Shown: in pieces, positions 15,394-23,691 of the stretch
Layout: each line of letters opens with the position of its first letter
Position numbering within the stretch: the stretch's first letter is position 1
IMG/VR virus record: IMGVR_UViG_3300048024_000375
Location: 1-35,120 of that record
Source: a virus
Direction: 5' to 3' (one strand)
DNA length: 35,120 nt
Made by a program: the position numbers and the translations under genes
The notes under the pieces: generated by a model
What the model was told of the DNA's origin: nothing
Databases searched by the model: none
What the model saw: only the letters and a program-made list of their open reading frames with translations

Positions 15394-16194
15394 ATGTCAG
15401 AATCAAGAAGTAAATTAGAAGAAATTCTTGAACTTCTCCTTGCTGAGGAAAACGAAAAAGCGGAAGAAATGCTTCATGAGTATGTTGTTGCAAAAGCAAG
15501 AACAGAATATGAAAAAGTTCTAGACGAAGACGTTTCCGAAGAAGAAGCAGTTGAAGAAGCAGAAGAATCCGAAGAAGAGGCAGTTGAAGAATCAGAAGAA
15601 TCTGAAGAAGATGCTGTTGAAGAGTCAGAAGAAGTTGAAGTTGATGAAGTAATTGATCAAAGCAACGATCTAGAAGACGATATCCTAACAGACGAAGAAG
15701 AAATCGAAGCAGATGAAACCGGAATGGAAGAAATGGGCGACGAGGACGAAGATAAGGGTGACGATGATCTAGAAGATAAAGTTGACCATTTAGAGGATGA
15801 GTTAGAAGACCTTAAAGCAGAATTTGAAAAACTATTAGCAGACGACGAAGAAGGCGACGACATGGATATGGATGACGCTGAAAAAGTTGAAGACGAAATG
15901 GCAGATGAGCTTGATCTAGAATCAGTAGAATATGACCTAGATGAAGAAATTGCTGAAGAGTCAGATGAAGTTGTTGAAGAAGCAACTAAATTACAAGATG
16001 CAGTAGCAGATCCTAAAGGTGGTGAGTCAGATAACAGCGAATCACCAATGACTAAAGCACCAGCAAAATCAAAAGTTGAAGGTGCAGGCGAACCTGTTAA
16101 GGCTAAAGACGGCGGCGACGGAAACATGGGCGACAACAAGCCTTCCGACACTGGCGGATCAGACAACCTTAAAGTTGAACCTAAAAAGGTTTAA
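15394..16194 (+). CDS. 67: Acidic prohead core protein, gp67-like
   Basis: 266 residues. The N-terminal ~40 are helical (KLEEILELLLAEENEKAEEM, then VVAKARTEYEKVL), resembling the N-terminus of T4 gp67. The remainder is almost entirely Glu/Asp, with tandem EEAVEESEESE-type repeats at about 50-85 and a long coiled acidic stretch, ending in a more neutral Lys/Gly/Pro tail. gp67 is an internal scaffold protein that shapes the prohead core and is digested by gp21. T4 gp67 is only 80 aa, so this is a greatly expanded form, possibly also covering the gp68 role. Strong AAGGAG before ATG. Position just before gp21 supports the call. Confidence 0.75.
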   Translation: MSESRSKLEEILELLLAEENEKAEEMLHEYVVAKARTEYEKVLDEDVSEEEAVEEAEESEEEAVEESEESEEDAVEESEEVEVDEVIDQSNDLEDDILTDEEEIEADETGMEEMGDEDEDKGDDDLEDKVDHLEDELEDLKAEFEKLLADDEEGDDMDMDDAEKVEDEMADELDLESVEYDLDEEIAEESDEVVEEATKLQDAVADPKGGESDNSESPMTKAPAKSKVEGAGEPVKAKDGGDGNMGDNKPSDTGGSDNLKVEPKKV

Positions 16195-16225
16195 TTAGGT
16201 ATTAAAGTTTTACAGGAGAAATTCA

Positions 16226-16849
16226 ATGGCTAATAAACTATATGAATATATGAGTCCAGCTCAATCAAACTTGATTGTGGAGTCTAACGACGGCAAAGAT
16301 TTATGTATGAAAGGTTTATTTATTCAGGGTGATGTAAAAAACCAAAATGGTAGAGTATATCCCAAAGAAGAAATTAATAAGGCTGTTGAAAGTGTAAAAC
16401 AAAGATTGAGTAAAGGTGAAACTGTGATGGGCGAATTAGACCATCCAGAAGAACTACAAATCAATTTAGATAGAGTAAGCCATATCATTACAGACATGTC
16501 TGTAGATGGTAGCGATGGTTTAGGAAAATTAAAAATCATAGATACACCAATGGGTAATATTGCAAGAGCATTGTTAATGGCAGGCGCACAACTTGGTGTT
16601 AGTAGTAGAGGATCCGGAAATGTTAATGAAAGTGGTAAAGTTTCCGATTTCGATATAGTAACAGTAGACATTGTGGCACAACCAAGTGCACCTGATGCCT
16701 ACCCTAAAACAATCTATGAAAGTTTATTTAATATGCGAGGCGGAGCTCAAATGTTCGAGACCGCTCAAGCAGTAACACACGATAAAAGAGCAGAAAGACA
16801 TTTGATGAAGCAGATCACTGGCTTCATTAACGAACTTAAAATTAAGTAG
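16226..16849 (+). CDS. 21: Prohead core protease gp21
   Basis: Serine protease that trims the scaffold and capsid proteins during head maturation. 207 aa (T4 gp21 is 212). The herpes-type protease motifs are visible: GELDHPEE with His73, and LGVSSRGSG with Ser126/Ser127 as nucleophile candidates. The N-terminal GLFIQGDVKNQNGRVYPKE and VDIVAQPSAPDAYP blocks are typical of the family. ACAGGAGAA precedes the ATG. It lies 9 nt upstream of gp22, its main substrate gene. Confidence 0.93.
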   Translation: MANKLYEYMSPAQSNLIVESNDGKDLCMKGLFIQGDVKNQNGRVYPKEEINKAVESVKQRLSKGETVMGELDHPEELQINLDRVSHIITDMSVDGSDGLGKLKIIDTPMGNIARALLMAGAQLGVSSRGSGNVNESGKVSDFDIVTVDIVAQPSAPDAYPKTIYESLFNMRGGAQMFETAQAVTHDKRAERHLMKQITGFINELKIK

Positions 16850-16858
16850 GAGACTACG

Positions 16859-17974
16859 ATGGCAGTGAATTTTACAGATCTACTTGAAAATGCTGAATTA
16901 ACATCTGATGTTAAAGAGGCTCTTCAAGAAGCATGGAACTCTAAAATCTCTGAAGCAAGAGAGGAAGTGACTGCGGAACTAAGGGAAGAATTTGCACAGC
17001 GATATGATCATGACAAGAGTCAGATTGTTGAAGCAATGGACAAATTCGTTACTGAAAAAGTTTCAGCAGAAATAGCCGAAATTGCATTAGAGAAAGAGGC
17101 CCTTGCAGGCGATCGTGTTAAGTATCACAAAGCCATTAGTGAGCACGCCAAAGTTTTAGATAAGTTTGTAACTAAAGCAGTAGCAAACGAAGTCAAAGAA
17201 CTTAGAGCAGATAGAACCAGAGTTGGTGAGCATGTAACTAAATTAGATAATTTTGTTGCAGAGCAACTGGCTGGTGAACTAGCAGAATTCCACGAAGACA
17301 AAAAAGGACTTGTGGAACAGAAAGTCAAAATGGTACGTGAAGGCAAAAAACAACTTGCTGAAGCGAAAAAAGATTTCATTAAGAAAGCCGCTGATAAAGT
17401 GGAAAGTATCATCAATAAAACGATGGTTAATGAAGTTAAATCATTCCGTGATGACATCACTAGGGCTCGTGAGAACGATTTCGGTCGTAGAATTTTTGAA
17501 GCATTTGCAAATGAATTTAACGTAAGTTATCTGAATGAAGCAAAAGAAATCAAGAAAGTACAAAAACAAATCGCTGAAATGGAAGCCAAACTTAACGAAT
17601 CCAAGCAAGAAATTGTGCAGAGAGATGAGTCAGTTAAAATAACTGAATCTAAGTTAAGAGTTGCAGAAGATCGATTCGAAAGAAAAGAGAAACTAAACGA
17701 ATTAATGGCCCCACTAGGCAAAGAGAAGAAAGAAATTATGTCAGACTTACTTGAAAGTGTAAAAACAGAAAAACTGGAAGAGTCCTTTAACAAGTACTTA
17801 CCTTCAGTTATTGATGGAGATACACCTAGAGTGAAGAAGACGTTGTCAGAATCAGTTACTAGTGAACACACTGGTAATAAGGCAACTGTGGTAAACGCAG
17901 AAGCCGATGACAAAAGTGCGAATGATATCGTAGAATTAGATATGATTCGTAAATTAGCCGGACTTTCAAAATAA
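16859..17974 (+). CDS. 22: Prohead scaffold protein gp22
   Basis: Major internal scaffold of the prohead. 371 residues, nearly all charged helix with coiled-coil character from about 30 to 290. Three loosely repeated segments carry DKFVTEKV, DKFVTKAV and DNFVAEQL (residues ~60-140). The C-terminal DMIRKLAGLSK is a plausible capsid- or core-contact end. gp22 is normally degraded by gp21. It sits between the protease and major capsid genes as in T4 (269 aa there, so this one is longer). AGGAG ribosome site. Confidence 0.85.
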   Translation: MAVNFTDLLENAELTSDVKEALQEAWNSKISEAREEVTAELREEFAQRYDHDKSQIVEAMDKFVTEKVSAEIAEIALEKEALAGDRVKYHKAISEHAKVLDKFVTKAVANEVKELRADRTRVGEHVTKLDNFVAEQLAGELAEFHEDKKGLVEQKVKMVREGKKQLAEAKKDFIKKAADKVESIINKTMVNEVKSFRDDITRARENDFGRRIFEAFANEFNVSYLNEAKEIKKVQKQIAEMEAKLNESKQEIVQRDESVKITESKLRVAEDRFERKEKLNELMAPLGKEKKEIMSDLLESVKTEKLEESFNKYLPSVIDGDTPRVKKTLSESVTSEHTGNKATVVNAEADDKSANDIVELDMIRKLAGLSK

Positions 17975-17988
17975 AATAGGAGTTAGAA

Positions 17989-19128
17989 ATGGCAGATTTA
18001 TTTGAAAGCAACTGGTCCGCAACTAAGGAAGCCTTGCTTGAAGGATTAGATGGAAACAGAAAATCCTCATTAGATGTGGTCCTCGAAAATACAAAGAGAC
18101 ATTTGTCAGAGGCCGCAACTGCAGGTTCCACAGGAGCAGGTTCAGTAGCAACTTTAAACAAAGTAATGTTACCGTTAATTAGAAGGGTTATGCCTTCTGT
18201 TATCGCTAACGAATTAGTAGGTGTTCAACCTATGACTGGCCCAGTAGGGCAAATCCATACATTAAGAGTACGTTATGCGGAAACTGGTGGTGGAGCAACA
18301 GCAGGTGACGAGGCTTTAAGTCCTTTCAAACTTGCTGGTACATATGCTGGTTCTCCAGATGCAACAGCAGTTGCTGAAGGAAGTGCTGGTAGAAAAATGT
18401 CAATCCAAATCTTAAAAGAAACTGTCGAAGCAAAGACAAGACGTTTAAGTGCTAGATGGACATTCGAAGCGGCTCAAGATGCAGAAGCAATGCACGGCGT
18501 AGACGTCGAAGCAGAAATTATGCAGGCTTTAGCACAAGAGATTGTAGTTGAAATCGACCAAGAAATTATCGGTTCACTAAGAACTCTTGCAGGTGCTGGA
18601 ACAACTTTAGACTTTGGTGCATTAAGTGGACAAAGTGTATACGTTGGTGACAGACACGCGGCTTTGGCAATTGAGATTAACAGAAGTGCTAACAGAATCG
18701 CGGCTAGAACAAGACGTGGCGCTGGTAACTACATTGTTGTATCTCCAGAAGCATTGACAATCCTACAAAGTGCGTCAACTTCTACTTTTGCTAGAACAAC
18801 TGAAGGTTCTTTTGAAGCACCAGTAAACACTAAGTTTGTTGGTACATTAAACGGAACAATCAGAGTTTTTGCTGATAACTATGCGGCTGACGGTACTAAA
18901 GTACTAGTTGGTTACAAAGGATCAAGCGAAACTGATGCTCCAGCATTCTACTGTCCTTACATTCCATTAATGAGCACAGGCCCAGTAATGGATCCAAGTA
19001 CATTTGAACCAGTAGTAAGTTTCATGACCAGATACGGTTATAAAGAACTTACAAATACTGCTTCATCTCTTGGTAACGCGGCAGATTACGTTGATGCTAT
19101 TACTTTAGCCAACGTTGCATTCCAGTAA
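17989..19128 (+). CDS. 23: Major capsid protein gp23
   Basis: HK97-fold major head protein. 379 residues, shorter than T4 gp23 (521). N-terminal delta region ESNWSATKEALLEGLDGN; then the conserved block LPLIRRVMPSVIANELVGVQ and PMTGPVGQIHTLRVRY; later KTRRLSARWTFEAAQDAEAM, then GVDVEAEIMQALAQEI and FMTRYGYKELTN. The gp21-type cleavage motif (hydrophobic-x-Glu) occurs as LSE/AA at Glu41-Ala42, predicting removal of 41 residues. Strong TAGGAG ribosome site. Last gene of the head operon, followed by a strong terminator. Confidence 0.96.
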   Translation: MADLFESNWSATKEALLEGLDGNRKSSLDVVLENTKRHLSEAATAGSTGAGSVATLNKVMLPLIRRVMPSVIANELVGVQPMTGPVGQIHTLRVRYAETGGGATAGDEALSPFKLAGTYAGSPDATAVAEGSAGRKMSIQILKETVEAKTRRLSARWTFEAAQDAEAMHGVDVEAEIMQALAQEIVVEIDQEIIGSLRTLAGAGTTLDFGALSGQSVYVGDRHAALAIEINRSANRIAARTRRGAGNYIVVSPEALTILQSASTSTFARTTEGSFEAPVNTKFVGTLNGTIRVFADNYAADGTKVLVGYKGSSETDAPAFYCPYIPLMSTGPVMDPSTFEPVVSFMTRYGYKELTNTASSLGNAADYVDAITLANVAFQ

Positions 19129-19150
19129 ACCGAAACGTTTCAGGAAAATT

Positions 19151-19179
19151 AAAGAGGCTCTTTTAGAGCCTCTTTTTTT
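19151..19179 (+). terminator. Strong intrinsic terminator after gp23
   Basis: AAAGAGGCTCT (19151-19161) pairs perfectly with AGAGCCTCTTT (19165-19175) around a TTT loop, with the T run continuing to 19179. Confidence 0.92.
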
Positions 19180-19206
19180 GGCTTGAATTTCAAAATTCAA
19201 AAAACA

Positions 19207-19214
19207 GATAAATA
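19207..19214 (+). promoter_or_regulatory. Late promoter (GATAAATA) for the first fibre gene
   Basis: GATAAATAG just after the gp23 terminator; the predicted start near 19220 gives a 19-nt leader with TAGGA before the ATG at 19239. Confidence 0.75.
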
Positions 19215-19238
19215 GTTCTATAATATAGGATTTTCTAA

Positions 19239-22200
19239 ATGGCAACAAAAAAGACTTACATTAATGCAGATCAGGAATTAGTAATCCAGGGAAAACTTAC
19301 TATTGAAGGTGAGGTAGTCCAACAAGAGGATACAGTAAAGGTCAATAATCTACAATCAGATGAATTAGTGATAAATTCAGATGGCCAAAATACCACTGCA
19401 AAGATAACTTTTAACAGTAATGATACTTTCTCAAATATGAGCTATGCTGATGGAGGTAATATTGTTGCTGAGCCAGGACTACAAGGTAATTTATTTGTAG
19501 CAAGTGGCCAATCTATAATTATAGATGGTGGCGGAAGTATAGGTGGTACAGGGTTTACAGGGAATCTAACAGGTACAGCCAGTAATGCCAATGCATTAAC
19601 AAGTGCAGTAACATTAAATTTAAGTGGTGATGCAACAGGTAGTACAACTTTTATAAATGCTGGTGATAATTCAACAATCGCTACAACTTTAGCAAATACA
19701 GGTGTTAGTGCAGGTACATATGGTACTAGTAATGATGTTGCACAATTTACTGTAGACACAAAAGGCAGAATTTCAGCCGCAAGTGAGGTTGCTATAGATC
19801 ATGATGCTTTATTAAATTTTGTAGCAGACGAACATATTGCTCATAGTGGCGTAACACTCACAGCAGGAGCAGGTTTAACTGGTGGTGGAGATATTACTAC
19901 TAGTAGAACATTTAATGTAGTAGGCGGAAATGGTATAACTGTAAATGCTAACGATATTATTACTGACGACACTTATATTAAAGGATTGTTTAGTGCCACA
20001 GATTCCGGTGGTGATGGAAGTTTTAGTTACAGTAATGGTGTATTTACTTACACAGGACCAAGTGCCAGTGAAGTAAGAGCACATTTTAGTGGTGGTGACG
20101 GCATAGATTTATCCAGTGGTGTTATAGATGTAGATACCACAGTTGTAAGAACATCAGGAACGCAAAGCATTGGTGGTGCAAAAACATTTACAACAGATTT
20201 AGAAGTCCAAGGAAATTTAAATGTAACAGCAAATATAAACTCTGCCACACAGGTGGACTTATTTGTAGAAGACAGTAACATAACATTGAGAAGTGGAGCC
20301 GCAGGTGGTGGTGATGCTTTAATAATTGTTGAAAGAGGTAGTGCTGGTACGGACTCATTCCTTAAATATAACGAAACAACAGACAGATGGCAATTCAGTA
20401 ATGATGGCTCAGCATCATACAACATGCTTATTGAAAGCGAAATTGACATCACAAATTTAACAAATTACAATGCTAACCAATATGTTGATCATACTGCTGT
20501 AAATCTAACAGCAGGTGATGGTTTGACAGGTGGCGGTGATATCAGTACTAGTAGAACATTCACAGTTGTGGGTGGAGATGGTATTACTGCAAATGCTAAT
20601 GACATAGAAGTTGATAGCACAGTTATAAGAACAACAGGCGATCAAAGTTTAGCAGGACAAAAAACATTTACAGGTAATTTACTGATACCAACAACAGATA
20701 TATCAGTAGAGAATGCAATCTTTACAGATAGCAATGAAGCCTGGGTATATGTAAATGGTAGTAAAAAACAAATTACACCAACAAGCAGTATTGGCTCAGC
20801 AGAAGAGGCCAATAGCAGTTTAACTTACACAAATGTAGGTACAACTGGAACAAGCACATTCGAAGTATATGCTGGACAACGAACAGTTGGAGCAGATACA
20901 TTCCATGCTATAAAAGGTTTAGAAGCAGGTAGTAATGTATTAATTACAAATACTGCAACAGCATTAACAATAGATGCCAACATAGCCTCTATATATGAAA
21001 AATTTAGTGTAGTAAGTGGCAGTGGAGACGGTAGTTTATCCTACAATAACACTAACGGTACATTTACATACACAGGACCTACTCCAGCAGAAGTTAGATC
21101 ACATATTACAGGCTCTGGCTTAATTGGCTACGATAGTGGTACAGGTGTTATTAGTACAAGTGCAGATAATTTTGCAAACTGGCAGTTTACAACAGATAGT
21201 GCAGGTAATCAGCAAATAACAAGTGGTGGGTTATTAACATTCACAGCCGGTTCAGGTATTGATGTTACTCACAGTGGTAGCACAATTACTATTGCAACAG
21301 ACAGTGATGCCGATATATCAGGTGTACAAGCCGGAGACGGTTTAACTGGCGGTGGCGTAAGTGGAACAGTAACTCTAAATGTTGCTGGTGGTTATGGTAT
21401 CACAGCAAATGCAAATGATATAGAAGTTGCAAACAGTGACATCAGAGGATTATTTAGTGCTGGTGGCGATTTAAGTTACAACGCAAGTAGTGGTGTATTC
21501 AGTTTTACAAATGACGCAGGTGATATTGAAGGTGTTACAGCAGGATTTGGTTTAAGTGGAGGCGGCACATCAGGTACAGTAAGTTTAGAACTGGCAAACA
21601 CCAGTGTTAGAGGCCTGTTTAGTGCTAGTGGTGATATTAGTTATGATTCAAGCACCGGAGTATTTAGTTTTACAAATGATGCAGGTGACATTGAAGGTGT
21701 TACAGCAGGTGTAGGACTTAGTGGAGGTGGTACTTCAGGTACAGTTAGTTTAGCACTTGACTTTAGTGAACTCACAGACATGACAGGTGATATTTCAGGT
21801 ACCACAGAGTTTATTTTACAAAATGGAACTACTGAAAGCAGAAAAGCCGCAAGTGAAATTAAAATAAGTAATTTTAATAATGATTCAGGCTTTACTACAA
21901 ACGTAGGTGATATCACAGCCGTTGTGGCAGGAACAAATTTAAATGGTGGTGCAAGTAGTGGTAGTGCAACAGTAAATTTAGATACAGCATTAACAGGTAT
22001 GACATCAGCAGACTTTAGTGGTAATGTTGATGCAAACTTCTTTGTGGGTACAGCAACACAGGCCAGATATGCTGACTTGGCTGAGAACTATGTAGCAGAT
22101 GCAGATTATGAACCAGGAACAGTTTTGATACTTGGTGGAGATCATGAAGTTACTGTGACAGACGAAGCAGGAAGTTATAAAGCAGTTGGTGTAGTTAGTA

Positions 22201-22448
22201 CAGATCCAGCCCACTTAATGAATGTAGAATGTGAAGGCGAACATGTAGTAGCAGTAGCATTACGTGGAAGAGTTCCTTGTAAAGTTATTGGTAATGTAAA
22301 CAAAGGCGATGTACTTATTGCTAGTGATACTCCAGGGTATGCAATGGTAGGTGCTATGTCACATAATTTAAGTCCTCTACAAATAGTGGGAAGAGCAATA
22401 ACTAGTAAAACTGATGCACAACCAGGTGTTATAGAAATCTTAGTTTAA
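19239..22448 (+). CDS. Long tail-fibre/virion protein with repeats and C-terminal ARYADLAE processing-type domain
   Basis: 1069 residues. The N-terminal ~40 (KKTYINADQELVIQGKLTIE) is a likely attachment region. A low-complexity beta-rich shaft of Gly/Ser/Thr/Asn repeats follows, including GAGLTGGGDI-type motifs and two 55-residue repeats near 736-845. The C-terminal domain starts at about 936 with GTATQARYADLAENYVAD, then GVVSTDPAHLMN and LRGRVPCKVIGNVNKGD. This domain ends many marine T4-like fibres and resembles the Peptidase_G2/intramolecular-chaperone class, which aids trimerisation; some members self-cleave. It is shared with the protein at 26959-29871. Probably a receptor-binding or side fibre; attachment site unknown. 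Confidence 0.8.
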   Translation: MATKKTYINADQELVIQGKLTIEGEVVQQEDTVKVNNLQSDELVINSDGQNTTAKITFNSNDTFSNMSYADGGNIVAEPGLQGNLFVASGQSIIIDGGGSIGGTGFTGNLTGTASNANALTSAVTLNLSGDATGSTTFINAGDNSTIATTLANTGVSAGTYGTSNDVAQFTVDTKGRISAASEVAIDHDALLNFVADEHIAHSGVTLTAGAGLTGGGDITTSRTFNVVGGNGITVNANDIITDDTYIKGLFSATDSGGDGSFSYSNGVFTYTGPSASEVRAHFSGGDGIDLSSGVIDVDTTVVRTSGTQSIGGAKTFTTDLEVQGNLNVTANINSATQVDLFVEDSNITLRSGAAGGGDALIIVERGSAGTDSFLKYNETTDRWQFSNDGSASYNMLIESEIDITNLTNYNANQYVDHTAVNLTAGDGLTGGGDISTSRTFTVVGGDGITANANDIEVDSTVIRTTGDQSLAGQKTFTGNLLIPTTDISVENAIFTDSNEAWVYVNGSKKQITPTSSIGSAEEANSSLTYTNVGTTGTSTFEVYAGQRTVGADTFHAIKGLEAGSNVLITNTATALTIDANIASIYEKFSVVSGSGDGSLSYNNTNGTFTYTGPTPAEVRSHITGSGLIGYDSGTGVISTSADNFANWQFTTDSAGNQQITSGGLLTFTAGSGIDVTHSGSTITIATDSDADISGVQAGDGLTGGGVSGTVTLNVAGGYGITANANDIEVANSDIRGLFSAGGDLSYNASSGVFSFTNDAGDIEGVTAGFGLSGGGTSGTVSLELANTSVRGLFSASGDISYDSSTGVFSFTNDAGDIEGVTAGVGLSGGGTSGTVSLALDFSELTDMTGDISGTTEFILQNGTTESRKAASEIKISNFNNDSGFTTNVGDITAVVAGTNLNGGASSGSATVNLDTALTGMTSADFSGNVDANFFVGTATQARYADLAENYVADADYEPGTVLILGGDHEVTVTDEAGSYKAVGVVSTDPAHLMNVECEGEHVVAVALRGRVPCKVIGNVNKGDVLIASDTPGYAMVGAMSHNLSPLQIVGRAITSKTDAQPGVIEILV
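21444..21773 (+). repeat. Two tandem 165-bp repeats in the fibre gene
   Basis: Units 21444-21608 and 21609-21773 both encode RGLFSA...GVFSFTNDAGDIEGVTAG...LSGGGTSGTVSL. Related blocks occur in the fibre gene at 26959-29871. Confidence 0.8.
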
Positions 22449-22474
22449 AAACTGATGTTTGCATCGTAAACATC

Positions 22475-22482
22475 GATAAATA
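22475..22482 (+). promoter_or_regulatory. Late promoter placed 5 nt before the ATG (leaderless mRNA predicted)
   Basis: GATAAATA followed by TTATT and then ATG at 22488. In T4 the box spans about -13 to -6, so the predicted +1 is the A of the start codon. There is no ribosome site between box and ATG. Confidence 0.65.
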
Positions 22483-22487
22483 TTATT

Positions 22488-23564
22488 ATGAAAATTATTA
22501 AAGGTCAAACTCCTACGGAAGTTATTCTTCATGAGGACGAATATCCAACCGGACTTGAACCCACAGATATTGTAGAAATATTTCAAACTCCACTAACAGG
22601 TACTTATAATTGGGATTATACAGTACAAGACAATCGTGTTAAAAAACTATACGAATTAGGCAAACAGTTAAACTGGAATGCAGAAGTAGATGTTGACTGG
22701 ACACCAGAGTTTCCAGATATCGATACAGAAGCATTTGAGTTTGAAAACAATCAATGGAGCAAACATCCTGTATATGCAGAATGGGATAAAGAAAAGAAAC
22801 TAGAATTTATCAGAGACTTAAATGCATGGAGCATCAGCCAATTTTTACATGGCGAACAAGGTGCTTTATTAGTAGCAAGTCAGTTGGCCAGTTGTGCTCC
22901 TACATTTAATGCCAAACTATATGCGGCTTCACAGACATTCGATGAAGCAAGACATGTAGAAGCATTTAACAAATACCTGCAAACAAGACTTAAACGAACA
23001 TGGCCTATAGGCACAGCACTAAAAGGATTACTAGACAAAATATTAACTGATCCAAGATGGGATTTAAAGTTTATTGGTATGCAAATTGTTATAGAAGGAC
23101 TAGCACTTGCGGCCTTTCAGGCTAGTAAAGATGCCAGTAACGATCCTGTATACAAAGAAATGGTAGGATATATTATCAGAGATGAAGCAAGGCATGTTAC
23201 CTTTGGTGTAAACTATTTAGAAGAATATGTAAAAACACTCACAGAAGAAGAACGCCAGGACAGAGCACAATTTGCCTTAGAGGCCTGTACTGTAAGCAGA
23301 AACAGATTAAGAGCATATGATGTTTGGGAAAAATATGGTATGGATTTAGAACAAACAGAAGCATATCAAAAAGAATTTATATTTCAAACACAATTTCAAG
23401 ACATATTATTCAGTCGAATAATGCCCAACCTAAAAAGAATAGGACTACTAACGGACGAACTTATACCTGAATATGATAAATTGGGTGTAATGGGTTATGC
23501 AGATGGTGACTCAGATTTCGAAACCAGTTGGGAAGAACTAAGTAAACCACTTAAAACAGTATAA
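22488..23564 (+). CDS. Ferritin-like diiron protein (R2/oxygenase superfamily)
   Basis: 358 residues, helical, with a complete carboxylate diiron ligand set in canonical order: Glu123 (HGEQ), Glu153 and His156 (DEARHV), Glu203 (IEGLA), Glu233 and His236 (DEARHV). This pattern belongs to the ferritin-like superfamily, which includes ribonucleotide reductase R2, AurF-type N-oxygenases and hydroxylases. A metal-dependent oxidase or oxygenase is expected; substrate unknown. The surrounding sequence does not look like classical class Ia R2 (no paired large-subunit gene, no recognisable radical Tyr context), so I do not call it NrdB. It lies alone among fibre genes under its own late promoter, so it is made with virion proteins. 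It could modify a virion or host-surface component, or be an auxiliary metabolic gene. Confidence 0.78.
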   Translation: MKIIKGQTPTEVILHEDEYPTGLEPTDIVEIFQTPLTGTYNWDYTVQDNRVKKLYELGKQLNWNAEVDVDWTPEFPDIDTEAFEFENNQWSKHPVYAEWDKEKKLEFIRDLNAWSISQFLHGEQGALLVASQLASCAPTFNAKLYAASQTFDEARHVEAFNKYLQTRLKRTWPIGTALKGLLDKILTDPRWDLKFIGMQIVIEGLALAAFQASKDASNDPVYKEMVGYIIRDEARHVTFGVNYLEEYVKTLTEEERQDRAQFALEACTVSRNRLRAYDVWEKYGMDLEQTEAYQKEFIFQTQFQDILFSRIMPNLKRIGLLTDELIPEYDKLGVMGYADGDSDFETSWEELSKPLKTV

Positions 23565-23567
23565 AAA

Positions 23568-23575
23568 GATAAATA
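23568..23575 (+). promoter_or_regulatory. Late promoter (GATAAATA) with an unusually long leader
   Basis: GATAAATAT just after the diiron gene stop. The predicted start near 23581 leaves a leader of about 111 nt before the ATG at 23692, far longer than at most other late genes here. Confidence 0.65.
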
Positions 23576-23592
23576 TAAGTAGACGGAGAAGA

Positions 23593-23629
23593 CTGTGTCG
23601 ACACTCATGAATTGGTCATGAGGACACAG
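23593..23629 (+). other. Hairpin in the 5' leader of a fibre gene
   Basis: CTGTGTC (23593-23599) pairs with GACACAG (23623-23629) and, inside it, CTCATGA (23604-23610) pairs with TCATGAG (23616-23622) around ATTGG. Fourteen base pairs are broken only by a one-sided GACA bulge. It begins about 12 nt after the predicted transcription start. No T tract follows, so it is not a terminator. Confidence 0.65.
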
Positions 23630-23691
23630 ACTAGGGTTCGTAAGGCATGGTGTCCTTATCACAACTCTAGAACTGACCTGGATAATAAAGT

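Noticed and set aside
15657-16166. Minus-strand 169-codon serine-rich ORF opposite the scaffold gene
   Set aside because: It is the mirror of a Glu/Asp-rich plus-strand gene (GAA/GAT read as TTC/TCT), with no ribosome site or family resemblance.
22488-23564. Ribonucleotide reductase beta subunit (NrdB)
   Set aside because: The ligand set is generic to the ferritin-like superfamily; no NrdA partner is seen and the surrounding sequence does not read as a class Ia R2.
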